From NCBI GenBank assembly GCA_021014945.1, contig MU266405.1, forward strand, positions 47,808 through 111,807: a stretch of 64,000 nt of DNA. The letters are read 5' to 3'. Under the pieces are notes generated by a model. The model worked only from the letters and a program-made list of their open reading frames with translations, was not told where the DNA came from and made no database searches. The translations under genes and the position numbers were made by a program. The DNA is from Leucogyrophana mollusca (taxonomy: Eukaryota; Basidiomycota; Agaricomycetes; Boletales). Of the stretch, positions 11,633-24,409 are shown piece after piece (the stretch's first letter is position 1; each line of letters starts with the position of its first letter).

Positions 11633-13069
11633 TGTTACTTCCAAAGGTGTCGTAGCCAGTTAGGTACATATCCCATTCGTTGCTCATCGACTCGGTGCTA
11701 ACGGGGCTCCATTAGACAGTGACCTGTGCATTCGTTATCGGCATCCATTTGACACAATTTTCGGTATAGAATACGGTTTTCAAGCGGCTTTGGGCGCATA
11801 CCATCTGATGATCGCGTTGTTGACCACGTTTCTGCGTACTGGCTGTCCTCCTTGATGCCTAACAGCTGGTGGTGTATCTCATGTCTGACTAGTCTTGTAC
11901 TGTCGCTGTCGAACGATCAGCTGATAGACTTCATCATGCAGCCAGAATGTTCGCGTCCCCTCCGAGTCGTGCCCTGTACACATGACTGTGGTATACCCAG
12001 CGGAAAAGCCGGTCTACCACGATAACCCCCCGCCATTAGGGTCATTTCCCGGAAGAAGCCCTTAAGAGCAAGGACCCCATTCCACAGGCAAAGCTTCCAG
12101 ACACACTTGCATTCCATGTGCCTCGTTCACGTGACTAACGATACATGAGAAATATGGAACTCCAAGTCTTCCTCTGTTCCAAGCACGCGCGGGGTCGTTT
12201 TCGATGCGGAATGTTTCGAGTCTTCCGCGATAAGGCTAAGTGTATGTTTCCATTCACGGATGCATTAAAGCACCCCTAGTCTTCTAGTCGTCTCGATCTG
12301 AGATCATTGCGCCCCCCTGGCATTATCCCTTTACAGCTGTACCTGCCCCGCGCTACTTCGTATGCCATGCTGATTGAAGGCTTGCATTCTTGCCTTTCCG
12401 TTTTTGCTCAAGAGCCTGAGGGACAATCGGACTATAATCGGGATGTAAGGGTTAACGCCAGAACCTCAGAAATGGGCAAACCAGGAGAAGCTCCACCCGC
12501 TGACTCGCACCAGTTTCGCAGACCAATTTGTTGAGGGTTCGTCGGCTCGGTCTACAGCAGTACACTGGTGAAACCCTTAGCTTAAAGGCGATGGTGGGAC
12601 TGTACAGTGGTGGAATCATAATAATTTTGGGCATGACTAGATGGTAAGAGGTGGTAGGCACTGATTTGGGTTGACTTTATCAATCACCCTGATCTTCGTA
12701 TCACAGATGTTCTATTGATAATAATATCGGGTATCGCTAAGCCGAACCTGACGAGTTATCTCGTTGTAGCAGGAATGCTGGCTAGTGGGGGCTCACGAAG
12801 GCAGCGTGCACTGAAATATTCCCGCATACGAGCAGTCCACGTTGTCTACTGCGATCGCCGCCTTGGCGGGTTGGGTTGGGCGTGAAGAGTAGGGTGTGCC
12901 AATGGCAGTGACAAGATATTCCTGGGTCACAGATGTGACTGATTTAAGCGTTACAAGTATGTGCATCATTTCCCACGATAGCAACACAGTAAACAGTAGC
13001 ATACACCAAACGTTGCAGAAAGGGTTCTTCGACTTTCTTTCTTTCTTGCGTTTGACGCGTTCGGTGTAT
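11633..13069. other. Long intergenic region without a supported gene
   Basis: 1.44 kb between the FSH1-type gene and KAP104. Six-frame reading gives only short, low-complexity or stop-interrupted frames with no family motif. It may contain a non-coding transcript or an eroded gene, but nothing here can be supported. Confidence 0.4.
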
Positions 13070-16000
13070 ATGACGATGGCCACTTGGACGCCCCAGCCCG
13101 CTGCCTTGCAGGAAATCCTAGGAACGATACGCGAATCAACCAATACTCAGAACAAAGTACAGCGTGTTATTACTCATGTATGACCTATTCTTTCAAACAC
13201 CCCGATCTCCGCGTTAACCCATTCCTCTCCAGAAATTGAACAGCTTCACGCGCGCTCCAGACTACATAGCCTATCTGGCTTATATCTTGACCTCCTTGCC
13301 ACAAGAGGAGGAGCCAATTCGGACTATAGCCGGGTATCTGCTCAAGAACAACTCGCGTTTGATCCTCAGTGCATCTCTGGAAGTGGTGCAATATGTCAAG
13401 ACATCTGTGCTCCAGACATTCTATGATTCACCTCCTTTGATCCGTAATGCCGCTGGTCAGGACATCGTGGCTTTCCTCGGCGTCCTCGAGCCCAGGAATT
13501 GGCCTGATTGTCTTCAGCAATTGGTCAACATGCTTGATTCCCCTGATATTGAGCAACAAGTGGTGAGTCAACAAAAGCAGTCAGTGATGGTGTCAGGGAC
13601 GTGATATCGGCAAACGGCGGAGTCGGCTACCTCTCTCGTGCTCTTTATACGTACGTGTTACCTGAAGGTCCAGCAGCCGAAAATATTCGCCGTGCTCGAG
13701 ACTTTGGTCGTTCTACTGCTGTTTGCAGATGTCTGGAATTTGGCTGCTCCGTTGTGCATTTGGTCCTCCTTTTACATTTTTTAGACTTGCGATTGGGCTC
13801 TACATCGGGACTGACCCATGAACATACTTCTAGGCTGCTTTTGGTGTGTTCGAGAGAGCTTGCGAAGATTTCCCTCGCAAAATGGACGTTGAGATCAACG
13901 GAACTCGCCCCCTGGACTTCATGATCCCGAAATTCCTTCAACTTTCAGAACACCCGAACTCGAAAATGCGCGCGCATGCCGTTGCCTGTCTTTCCTATTT
14001 CGTACCAATTGGCTCGCAGTCGCTATTCGCACATATCGACACCTTCATAGCTTGCCTGTTCAAGCGCGCGTCGGACGAAGAATCTGTAGTTCGCCGTCAT
14101 GTCTGCCAGGCCCTCGTCCTACTCCTCGCTGCTCGTCCCGAGAAGCTCATGCCTGAGATGTCGAACGTTTCCGAATATATGCTTTACTCTACCAAAGACA
14201 AAGACGAGAGCGTGGCCCTCGAAGCCTGCGAGTTCTGGCTGACCTTCGCCGAAGATCCCGATTTGGCTCCGTACCTGCATCCCCTCCTGGCCAGAGTCTC
14301 GCCGGTGCTACTTGACTGTATGATCTACGGGGAAGATGACCTCATGTGGTTGGATGCGGAGGCTGAAGATACAAATGTGCCCGACAAAGAGTCGGATATC
14401 AAACCACGTCACTATGGTGGCAAAACCCATGGGCTGGAACGAGATGCGCCAACGAATGGTGATGAAACGAAACGAGGGGCCTACGGTGAAGAAACGATAG
14501 ATGATGACGACGACGATGATTTCGCACTGGATGATGAAGAGTTCGCTGATGAGATGTCCACTGAGTGGAACTTGCGGAAGTGCGCTGCCGCTGCGCTCGA
14601 CGTATTGGCCGTTCGGTTCGGCGCTGAGCTTATGAATGTGCTCTTGCCCCATTTAAAGAACAAGCTCTGGAGCAGCGAGTGGTTGGAGAGAGAGAGCGGG
14701 ATTTTGGCCCTCGGCGCCATGGCAGAGGGTCAGTGTTTTGTCTATTGCAATTGGGTGAAAGTCTGACTTCCGTGTTGGCTAATTACAGGTTGCATCGATT
14801 CTATTGAGCCCCATTTGACGACGCTCATTCCTTATTTGATCAACACACTGAATGACACCAAAGTACGAGTACCTCGCAGACCACATCCGTGGTCGATATT
14901 GATCTTGCTTTGTGTAGCCCCTTGTACGGTCCATCACGTGTTGGACGCTGGGCCGTTATGCCAGCTGGTGCACCCAGCCGATTTCAGATGAACACAAGAA
15001 CCAGTTCTTTGTACCAACAATGGAAGGTGTAAGTCTTCGCTCCTTGTCTTTACCATTGTTGAGTGCTCAATGTCATTGCAGCTTCTCCGTATGGTTTTGG
15101 ACGATAATAAACGAGTTCAAGAGGCGGGTTGCAGCGCCTTCGCAACTTTGGAAGAAGACGCGGGGCCGGAACTTGTGCCCTATCTTGAGCCTGTCCTGCG
15201 GAATCTGGTGTTCGCGTTTGGCAAGTACCAACATAAGAACATCCTTATCCTCTACGATGCAGTTGGGACCTTGGCCGACGCGGTGGGACGCGCCCTGCAA
15301 AACTCGACTTACGTCGAAATATTGATGCCGCCGCTCACTGAGCGTTGGTCTAAGTTGCTGGACGACGATGAGGATCTGATTCCCCTCCTTGAGGTTGGTG
15401 CCGCTCAGAAAACAGTGCCAAATGCCACGGCTAACGGTTTAACCCCAGTGTCTTGCGTCTGTCACCATCGCTATGGGGTCTGCGTTTGCTCCGTACGCTG
15501 GACCAATTTTCCAGCGATGCGTCAACCTCGTGCATTCGTCTTTGCTGCAATATCAAGCTTACCAACAGAACCCGGAGCTCGACGAACCCGACAAGGCTTT
15601 CCTTGTTGTATCTCTGGATCTTTTGTCTGGCCTTGCCCAAGGCATGAGCGGAACACTGGAGCCACTCATCTCGCAAACACAGCCAGATTTGCTTGCGCTC
15701 CTGACTGTGTGCCTTAAGCACCCGCAGGCACCCGTAAGACAATCCGCCTATGCTCTTGTCGGCGATCTGGCCATGGGGTGCTTTGGCCTGCTCCGCCCCC
15801 ACTTGCCTGGCATTATGGAGGAGTTGATCCTGCAGCTCGACCCCGAACCCAAGGTTGAATTCATTAGTGCCTGCAATAATGCGGCCTGGTCCGTTGGTGA
15901 AGTCGCCTTGCGATATGGACAAAGTGAGTTGGTTTACCGCCCTGTTGCTTAGCACCCACTGAGACGACATGTTACAGATGAGCCTGAATTCCAGCAATGG

Positions 16001-16489
16001 GTAGTTCCGCTTATTTCCCGTCTCATCCCCATTCTGTTGCATCCGAAAGCGCCACGCAGCCTTCACGAGAACGCTGCTGTTTCCATCGGCCGTATCGGCT
16101 TGATGCATCCCGTCCTCGTCGCTCCCCATCTGCCGGAGTTTGCACAGTCGTGGTGCCAGGCTTTGTACGAGATTCGAGATAATGAAGAGAAGGACTCCGC
16201 CTTCCGTGGATTATGTACGCTTGTGCAGACCAATCCGGCCGGCATCGCAAAGGTTAGTCGCTGGCGATTCATGTCACTGCCGTGGATTCTGATCCATCCA
16301 TATCTACAGAGCCTCCTGTGGTTCTGTAACGCGATTGTCCGATGGAATCAGCCCTCGCCAGAGCTAAATCAGATGTTCCAGCAGCTCCTTTCTGGATTCA
16401 AGAATCACGATGAAGCCGGCTGGGCGGCTCAAGTACAATCATTCCCGCCCATCATTCAGGAACGACTGGCCACGCGATATGGAGTGTAA
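13070..16489 (+). CDS. KAP104: Transportin / karyopherin beta-2 (Kap104)
   Basis: This is a nuclear import receptor for PY-NLS cargo such as hnRNP proteins. ATG 13070 (a second in-frame ATG at 13076) begins [24 protein letters not shown] repeats follow throughout. Diagnostic blocks: [69 protein letters not shown], the acidic loop [20 protein letters not shown] (about 14503-14560, the H8 loop that helps release cargo), [33 protein letters not shown] block near 14680, [51 protein letters not shown] and ERLATRYGV before TAA 16487-16489. There are about nine short introns. Joins between 13570 and 13850 are the least certain. Confidence 0.93.
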
Positions 16490-16937
16490 AAACCAACTTG
16501 TATCAAAAGACATCCAGAATTATATTCGTGTATCGGAATTTGCCCTTTCCCGCGCCGACCTCTCCTTTTTGTGTTGTTCTCTCTCCCATCGTCTGTTGCA
16601 TCTGGGATTCTTTCACGTAGCAGTAGCATTCTCATTCTCTGGTTCCGTGTCCTCTGTAATTTCAACCCTCGTTGACTCGACCAAGGCATGCCTCCTCTTG
16701 TATATCTCCATCTCTTACGTAGTAGTACTAGTAGCTAGCATTTTTCACATCCTCATCTTAGTAGATAGTAGTAGATACATATCCCGCAGAATACAGCACT
16801 GACACATTACGGTACAAATTTTATACGGCCCTCAGTTGATCTGATTGTATATCGCCGGAACGAATATAGATGTTGACGTTGAGGACTGGTCAATTATACC
16901 CGCAAGTAAAAGGTAAGTGTACATTCCGACGATCATA
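16490..16937. other. Convergent 3' intergenic region
   Basis: 448 bp between the stop codons of KAP104 (+) and the L-type lectin (-), therefore two facing 3'UTRs. It holds a T/C-rich tract and a stretch of short TAG/TAGTA repeats near 16718-16775. No gene is seen. Confidence 0.5.
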
Positions 16938-18742
16938 TCAGAACCGCTTTCCGCTGTTGTAACCCATCCTATCGCCCAGTCCGCCGAACCCACTTGACCC
17001 GAAACCGCCATGCCGACCTCGTACGACGTATGTCTTGTATCCATAGAAAGCCCCAACACAGACACCACCGAACAAGAACAGCTTGAAAAAGAAGCCGAGC
17101 CACGAGCCCGAGCCCTCCGAACCGCGCTTCTTCGAGAATAGACCACCCCCGGTGAGCTTGTCCCGGGGTGCGTCTTCGGAGGAGAGGATGGCGGACCAGG
17201 TTGTCACGGATATGACACTGTTGACGGCGAGAAAGGGCACAGGAGTGATGATTAGACGAACGAACAAATATCACGATGCTTTACTTACTCGTGCGCATCG
17301 TGAACTTCTCCGGTCATCGCCGAGATACCGAGGAATGGTGACGCAGGGAGACTAACACCCTCAATCCTGAAACAGTCGGACCAGTCATCCCCTACAAATG
17401 AAGGTCAGGAGACGTCCAACTCGAAAAGGAAAGTCTGTTTTTGTACATGCTCGGTAGTGGATCTTGACCTAAGATGGGGTGAGTAAGTTGGGCTATGGTC
17501 GGCGAGCTGGACTTACATCAACATAGCTGTCCTTCACATATGTAAGCTTCAATTTCGTTATAACATTGGTGCGCCGGAAGTTTGCCTATCAAGAACAAGA
17601 TATCTCAGACAAGGACATTGAACATCGATTGTCAGCGACTACTGACGGAGCAAGCACCAAGAGAGTTTGCCTCCCCGTCGTGGTCCTGGTCATAAGTTGC
17701 CGACCCGTTGCCTACCATACCAACTATACGTGGAAAACCGTATGGGTGCCGACCATTGGCATAACTGATAAGTCCCAGTCAGTAGAAGTCTAGAACGTGG
17801 TGAAGATGATACTCACGTATCTAGGAAAACACCCAGGCCTTCAAACTTATCTTTGGAACGCCCAGCCAGCATTAGGGGCGCGCATATCAGGAAAGGCGAG
17901 GATTACTGACCGATACTCCCAAAAACAGGTCCTGGCTCTGCCCGGGTTTTAGTTAGCCAGACGGCAAGACCGTCTCCATACAGATGTGTTGATTCGCCAG
18001 TTACCTTCAGATGACTCAGAACATAGGAAATTTTTAGGACGGGTTAGGCACTAACTTTGAACTCGACTTCGATTACAAAATTCGTCGCCGTTAAAGGAAG
18101 GCGAGACCAGAGCCATCCCTGACAGACGATACGATATAAGCTTTCCCAATCATAGAGGCTCAAACCCGAGTCACTACTCACCATCTGGGACGGTTTTGGT
18201 CGCGTGAGCCTGATATGTTTGTTGGTGTTCTAGGAGGAAGCACGTCAACGCACTGCATCGGCCATTGATCTGCCAAACTTACGATGTACGCATCCGCGCC
18301 AAAGTCCCACCAACTGATCACCACCAGGTAATCGTCAGTTTGGTATGGCTACAAGTGCTTTTACTCACCGATTTTGGAGGTCTTGGTCAATGTAGGGAGG
18401 AAATATGGAGTGTGTGCGGAGCTGGACAGTCTGTGGTAGGAGAAATATGATGAGTGTTCGTTTCAAATGCTTAACAGCATTTCGAAGGGAATAACGACTG
18501 TGATGTACGCCTGATGCAACTCAGGCCTTCCGAGGCCTTTGTCGCAACGTGTCCGTCTCCTGCAGCAAACCCCACTTCACAGGTTTGGGTTTGGGTATGC
18601 TCCAGCCGCCGGATGTCAGATTTCTGAAACTCACCCTTTCAATAGTCCTGTCAGCAACTCTGGTATCCTTCGCTGCGAACCCTCCAGGTAGCACACTGAG
18701 CGCAAGAACCAGGTAAAGCACGGCAAAGCACCGTGTCAGCAT
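16938..18742 (-). CDS. L-type (legume-like) lectin, VIP36/Emp46-47 type cargo receptor
   Basis: A type I membrane lectin that binds high-mannose glycoproteins and cycles between ER and Golgi. ATG 18742-18740 opens a signal peptide (CFAVLYLVLALSVLPGGFAA). The lectin domain follows over many small exons: WWDFGADAYI, LPLTATNFVIEVEFKV, GDGLAVWLTKTRAEPGPVFG, the ligand/Ca2+ loop GLGVFLDTYANGRHPYG, SDWSDCFRI and LGISAMTGEVHDAHDV. A low-complexity linker leads to a transmembrane segment WLGFFFKLFLFGGVCVGAFYG and a short Gly-rich cytosolic tail ending GYNSGKRF, TAG/stop at 16940-16938. The tail lacks a KKXX signal; the final KRF may act as a trafficking signal. It sits just downstream of ERD2 on the same strand. 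Confidence 0.88.
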
Positions 18743-19145
18743 TGTTCGCCGTCAAGTCAAATAAAAAATGCACAGCGGTAAGTGGGTTGGAATAGATGGT
18801 GTGTGCTGTAGGACGTCCGGTGCGTACGAATGGCCTCAGACGGGTGAAACGAAGGTCGGCGGGTTGGAGGCTTGTATGAGTCTATGTATCGTGAAGTTTC
18901 TGTCCGCTCGGAGTTGGCCCCCAATATCGAAGTTTCCCACGACCTCGTCCGCGTAGAAACTGGGACAGACCTGCAAGACCAAGTCTTCTGCAGCAACCAT
19001 AGTATAGCACCCTTGGGCTCTTGCACAATCTATACTACTTGTGTGTACACTTGCAACAGCTCACAGTATGTTTGTAAAGTTCTTTGAAAATGTGATTCAT
19101 TAAGACAATAGTACCAACCCCAGGAGGTCAAGACATGCAAACACG
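18743..19145. other. Intergenic region between lectin and ERD2
   Basis: 403 bp holding the 3'UTR of ERD2 and the promoter of the lectin gene, both minus strand. No independent gene is supported. Confidence 0.5.
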
Positions 19146-20119
19146 TCATGCCGGAAGCTCGAACTTCTGTCCTTGGAGTACTCTGTACAATGTAATTTAT
19201 ACATAAGGTGTGCATGAAATTGATGGTTAGTAGACGGGTCATTGGAACAGGATGTGCGAAGACATACTTTGTAATGTAGACATAGAAGAAGTCAATGTAG
19301 AGTCCTGTCTGCACGAGGCCGGCCACGACAGCTATAGGGTCTACTACGTCGTCCGTGAAATATCTGCAATTCGGAGAACACGCGTTAACGACGGAGAAAC
19401 CTAACTGAAAGGTTAACTGACCTATATATCCAGTTTGGAATGTACAGTGCCCGATAAGCCCCCAATGCAGCAAGGTAGTGAGTTGTGATAGTCTCAGCCT
19501 CGCCGGTGCGCTGCAAGATGAATAGCTGGGGGAAAATAGCGACGGCTTCCAAGTATATAGAGAACGTCCAAAGGATTTCCGCGAACTCAAATTTGTAGTT
19601 GAAGATCAACGACAACAAAAAGCACGGTCCGAGGAGATATTCAATCTTGAACGTGTCGATAGAGGGGTCATTTGTTGGTCTGATAAGTAAGAGCCATTTA
19701 GTGGGCTGTCGAATTTGGTGCATTGGTCAACTAACCGGAAACGTGACTTCATGAGGTAGAGGATATAGCAACTGCTGGAAATGAAGAATATCTTCATAAC
19801 AAAGTTATAGAGGGATATCCAGTGATAGAGCAGGTCGATGTATCGCGTAACGAAGACGAGGACATAGAGGGCTTGGGTCTTGAACGAAATACCTGCGGGT
19901 TACCAGAAAGTTAATTATAGCTGGAGGTCAGCAACGCGCGAAGGCCAGAGCAACATGTTTTCAGGCTCACCTCTGCACGATCTTGTCGTCTGTATCTTGT
20001 GAACAAGAATGAATATGGAGGCCAAATGTGCCAAATCCCCTGTAGACCGTGCGCTCAGTCCTCTCACGCTGCAACGGTCAGTCGACTACGGACGCACCAA
20101 GTAGACGGAAAAGATTCAT
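19146..20119 (-). CDS. ERD2: ER-lumen protein-retaining receptor (HDEL/KDEL receptor)
   Basis: A seven-helix Golgi/ER receptor that returns HDEL-tagged chaperones to the ER. ATG 20119-20117 starts MNLFRLL; after a first intron comes [20 protein letters not shown], then [135 protein letters not shown] and the C-terminus [11 protein letters not shown], stop TGA 19148-19146. Every family block is intact. Five or more introns of 50-80 nt use canonical gt...ag signals. Confidence 0.96.
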
Positions 20120-21152
20120 GGTCAAGTATCCCAGTTATGGCGGTAAGACAGACGTCTGTATGGTCCTCCAGCTATGCTTGAAATTTGAGCGTGGAGAAAG
20201 TGCACTCTTGACGAACACCGACGTGTCCAAGCCTAGATTGGCAAAGAGAGACCGGATGACTAATTCTTTCCCACAGTCTCTCACTCTCATCTGCTTGTCC
20301 CTACCAAGTGGTGTCAAGGCTCCGCCTTGTCTTTGTCCTCACTCTTGTCTAGAATTCATATCGTGCAGGTATTGCATCACCCACAGCGCCGACGGAAACA
20401 TACAGCTCTGGCCTCCCACCCACGAGGGTCTCATTCGGCTAGATTCCCCACTTGACGGTAGCAACTGGAGAATAAACGTTTCGGGATCACGTCGTCCTGG
20501 ACGCAAGAGAGTAACTTTTGTTTCGAGGTGAGTCTGTGCTTTTTTCAAACATCTTGCAACGATGTCCTTGTAAAAGGGTCGACTCTGTCGAGAATTTCGC
20601 TGGTATCCTCGTGTCGGTCTTCGAACCCTAAACGAGTCTGTCACCCATTGCACTGCACAAGCGCCCCGCGGTGCATTGTAAGGCCAGACCAACATTCTTT
20701 GGCTCTCTTTTAGGCTGCCATGGCTGTAAGTTTCAAAGCCTGGCAGCAAAGGCAGAGCCAGCCATTTCACGGGTTTTGTTACCACCTCATCCGTTGTCTC
20801 AGGGCATCCGGGCGGGGTATCGTAGGCCTGTGGCGTTCACTAGCCGAGCCTAGGCAGAAGAGATAGGATCTGTTGTGGGTGGTCACTAGATGTGGATTCA
20901 TTCGGACGCTATATTATTTCAACCCACGTTGGGTGAAGCTGCATATCATAAAGCGTCGCAGCTAGAAGTAACTGCTGTCGGCGCGTGGTTATGTGCATAC
21001 ATGTTGCTGGAGCGGATACCTTCACGGATAATCAGCGAACCTTCTCATGGAGGATATGAGATCATTATGGCTGGATTCCAGCCCTGAGCTTGTTATTCAA
21101 TCCTTGCACCAGTCATTATCGAGAGCTTGCTAACAATAGTCCATTTTCTAGG
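20120..21152. other. Divergent intergenic region, possible eroded sequence
   Basis: 1.03 kb between ERD2 (-) and the membrane J-protein (+). A plus-strand frame near 20357-20420 contains ITHSADGNIQLWP, faintly like one WD40 blade, but no further repeats or conserved exons follow. I treat the stretch as promoter sequence with a possible gene relic. Confidence 0.35.
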
Positions 21153-22532
21153 ATGTCATCTGGAGCTCTCCTTCGCTTCGTCGGATGGAACTACCTTCCT
21201 GACTTTGCTACACGACAAGTACTTCTCATTCTGCACCAAATATCGTCCAGCGTCTTCAACCGAGCTCCTCCACCACCACGCACACCCGCATACGCCTTTC
21301 ATTATCGGGTTACATTTGCGGCCGTGGTCCTATGCTACCTCACATATAATTTCATCGACGTTTCTGGGGGCCTGCCGCACAACTTTTACGAACTCCTTGG
21401 CGTATACCCCAACACTAGTGAAAGCAACCTTAAAGGCGCCTTTCGCACATTCGCGAAGAAATATCACCCCGATCGGGTAGGTCCCCAGGGAGAGTCTTTC
21501 TTCATCGATGTAAGGGATGCTTTCGAGGCTTTGAAGGATCCGGTAACGCGGTTCGCATACGATAGGTGATTCCTTCCTAATTGTTGGGCCTAGCTAGGAC
21601 TGAGTTGAGTCAATAGACTATAGATTTGGACCCGATGCATTGCAGTGGAAGGACTGCTCAACCATGCGAGAGTATCTTCGCCGTGGGCTCATGAACTCTT
21701 CGCTGTACCACGTAGTAACCGGCGTAGGCCTTATATTGTTCTCGAGGCTTGGTAGGCCAAGTCCTGTGGCAGCTGTAAGCCCGTTATTTATCCAACCATG
21801 GCCGAGGGGTTGACGGAACTGTACTTTTAGTGGCGATACCTGTTGTTTCTGGCGCTTTTCGCATCAGAACTATACCTGCTTTTGTCACCATCCCCGATTG
21901 CCTCATCGCCGTCTACCCACATGTTCGTAGATGCGGCACCGCCTACTACGACAATACTTGATGCGCTGTTCCCGCGTCGAGTCATATATCAGCATATCCT
22001 CTTCTTGCACCAGATATTCTTTTTCATGTCCGTGGCCCTATCTCGGGTTGCGCCGGTACTCTTTCCCTCGCTGATGAAAGATGACCCCGCGGTTGACCAG
22101 CATGTGGTAAGAGCAATGGCTGAAAGAATGAGTGTCCTAGCGAAGTCGACAGAACGAGAACGTAAGTGGTCGCCTTCTTTTTATAATTTTGTTCTCATCA
22201 TGGTGATCGTGATCACAGTATCGATCATCCTTAATATGGAGCTCCACTCTTTGCACGATAGCCGATTGGATTCGGCATCCGACGCCTTGAAGCCCCCTGA
22301 GAAGCTTCGGGAGGGAGTCATGGATGCCCTATCGAAGGAGATGGAGAACATGATTATCGAAAATAAACTGGGCAAGGAGGTAGGCCCAGTCAAGAGTGTG
22401 TGGGAGGCAGCCATCGAGAAGGATAAGAAAGAGCCATTGGGCATCCGCTTTTCCGATAAACTACCTTCGCCCCCTCCTGACTCCCTGCGCCCGAGAGTTA
22501 GGCATCCTCGAGGTCGATCGATGTCCCTTTAG
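21153..22532 (+). CDS. Multi-pass membrane J-domain (DnaJ) protein
   Basis: ATG 21153 (MSSGALLRFVGWNYLPDF) precedes a hydrophobic helix (VTFAAVVLCYLTYNFI) and then a J domain: NFYELLGVYPNTSESNLKGA with an intact HPD in KKYHPDRVG (about 21460-21480) and FIDVRDAFEALKDPVTRFAY. The intact HPD implies stimulation of an Hsp70 ATPase. After two introns come more membrane segments (YLLFLALFASELYLLLSP; LFLHQIFFFMSVALSR; FYNFVLIMVIVITVSIIL) and a charged cytosolic tail with a predicted helix (LREGVMDALSKEMENMI) ending RGRSMSL, TAG 22530-22532. The topology suggests an ER-membrane co-chaperone, but the compartment cannot be proved from sequence. Confidence 0.8.
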
Positions 22533-23133
22533 AGTCTCAGTGTCCTGGACCAGTATATGATTGCCTGCTTGCAGATTACATACCTGAGAACTTGTAAGTG
22601 AAAGCCCATTAAGTTATCAATTGACCTCGACGGTCTCCGTTGGAAACTCAGACTGCCTCGCGCCAGGCGCATGTGTCGGAAAACTTAGCTGCTTGCGCCT
22701 CCAACTGGCAGCAGGCAGCTGCAGCCATGCTCTTTGTGCATGGCCCTTGACAACTTCATTGCTATCTTCTCACCAGCAACTGACAGTCCTGCAAAGTCAA
22801 GGAATCACGCACGATCTATGAATGGCCTGGGGATGAGATAGATAAACCACGATAAGCATTCAGCTGAGGCCATCCGAACTTCGGTTCGCTTTTATCCTCT
22901 CAAGAGCTGCTCATTGGAGATACATTCGAAATTTCTGACCTCGAGGCCTCATGCTTTTCGTTGATCCAAGGAACGAGGGTGCCGACCTGCCAAAAAAAAA
23001 AGACTGCTGGCCCTAGCGAATCTACAGATCCGCTATCCGACTTGGTAAAAGAAGGTCAGGTGGCTCATTAGTACACTACAAAGGTCCCCGCCCCTCTACA
23101 ATTTACCACAACTCCTCCATCCTTCCCCTCTCC
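22533..23133. other. Intergenic region
   Basis: 601 bp between the J-protein and the homeobox-like gene, with a 10-A run near 22993-23003 and C/T-rich sequence before the next ATG. No gene is supported. Confidence 0.5.
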
Positions 23134-24409
23134 ATGGAGGCAGAGACAACGGCGGAAACCTCAACGGCCGGTGCTCAGTTAAAGGGCCGGCGAGTACTGA
23201 CAAAGGAGGCCTCAGCGTTCTTGTTGGGTGGGTAACTCGCCTGAAGCACGCTTGAATTCCCGCTCATTGTGATCCATGGAACGTGATACTACTCGCAGAC
23301 TATGCAAGGAACACCAATTCACATCCCAATAAACAAGAGAAGCTACATCTTCTGGAGCGTGTTCGGCAGTACCCAGGATGTGAAGCATATACCATTGAAA
23401 AACTGAAGAGTTGGTTCAACTATCACCGGCGTGGTGGTAAAGGTATCCACGATAATGTCCACAGCTCAGCTGTAATGAGCCCCACAGACTCCTTTGCTAA
23501 TGATGCTAGCATATGTACGCGATCCCTCTCTTATCGCACGCATATAGGCGGACTCAACAAACCCCTCTAGTATTTCCGAGCTTGACTCCTGCAGTTCTTC
23601 GTCATCTGGATGCCTTGTTGAAAGCTAGGCCAGATCCCAATGATGCAACTATTTCCATATGGGCTTCAAGATTAGGAGCACCACACAATGATGTTGTTGC
23701 ATGGATTGATTACCAGAAGGCAATCTCGCACTCGCGCAGCGATTCAGAGCACCTTTCCAGCATGTCCCCTGTTGTCCAAAGACCACACCTCCCTACTCCA
23801 TCCAAATCCGTGTCACCAAGTGTCACTCCCATGAATCGAAACATATCCTTGCCTCCAATTGAAGTTAAGCACGAGCCGTCAACTGCAGACTCTCCAGTGA
23901 TATCGCGTTTATCGCCCCCGCGAAATCCAATACATCTTCCATCCAATTCATCTCTCTTCCGTGTCGCTCTACCGCCTTCGTCTGATGTCGCAAATAAACT
24001 CGATAAAGCGCCGCCTTTACGCCGCAAAAGAGACGATTCAACCATACCTGTAAGTGCAAAGCAATTTGCTGTCGTCTTGGTGTACCTGACCTCGTGTTAG
24101 TCTCATATACCTCCTCCTGCTCCTCCACCTGCCCCTAAGATCTCCCCGATAACCCTGTTGGGTAACAACATTCGGCATATTATATCATCTTCGGCCGCCT
24201 CTTCGACAGACGCGGCAGTACCTACTACGATATCCGAGTTTGACGCCAAATTCCACCTGTGTGAAGGCAAGATGAAGCAATTCATACACGATGTAGAACA
24301 AGGCAACCTTCGGCATTTAGGATGGGGTCCGAGTGAGCACTCATTTAAGCCGATTATCATTGGCAGTCACACTGATATCAAAACAGGTCTCACCGAATCA
24401 ACACTTTGA
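23134..24409 (+). CDS. Homeobox-like DNA-binding protein
   Basis: ATG 23134 starts MEAETTAETS. After the first intron (gtgggt...cgcag) exon 2 gives NSHPNKQEKLHLLERVRQY and EAYTIEKLKSWFNYHRRGGK. The WFNYHRR block fits recognition helix 3 of homeodomains (WFXNXR) and the preceding two helices are well spaced. Exon 3 has a second, weaker unit: LTPAVLRHLDALLKARPDPN with WASRLGAPHNDVVAWIDYQK, which looks like a diverged homeodomain-like repeat. The rest is Ser/Pro-rich with a PPPAPPPAP run and a C-terminal block FHLCEGKMKQFIHDVEQGN, ending TESTL, TGA 24407-24409. Likely a nuclear transcription regulator; targets unknown. Outside the helices I recognise no named family. Confidence 0.68.

Noticed and set aside
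16718..16775. TAGTA-rich stretch in the KAP104 3' region
   Set aside because: Irregular short units; simple-sequence drift in a 3'UTR rather than a structured repeat.
20357..20531. WD40-like HSADGNIQLW fragment
   Set aside because: Only about ten residues resemble one blade; no GH/WD spacing before it and no further repeats.
20339..20785. 148-codon minus-strand frame upstream of the membrane J-protein
   Set aside because: No recognisable family features and no supporting splice structure.
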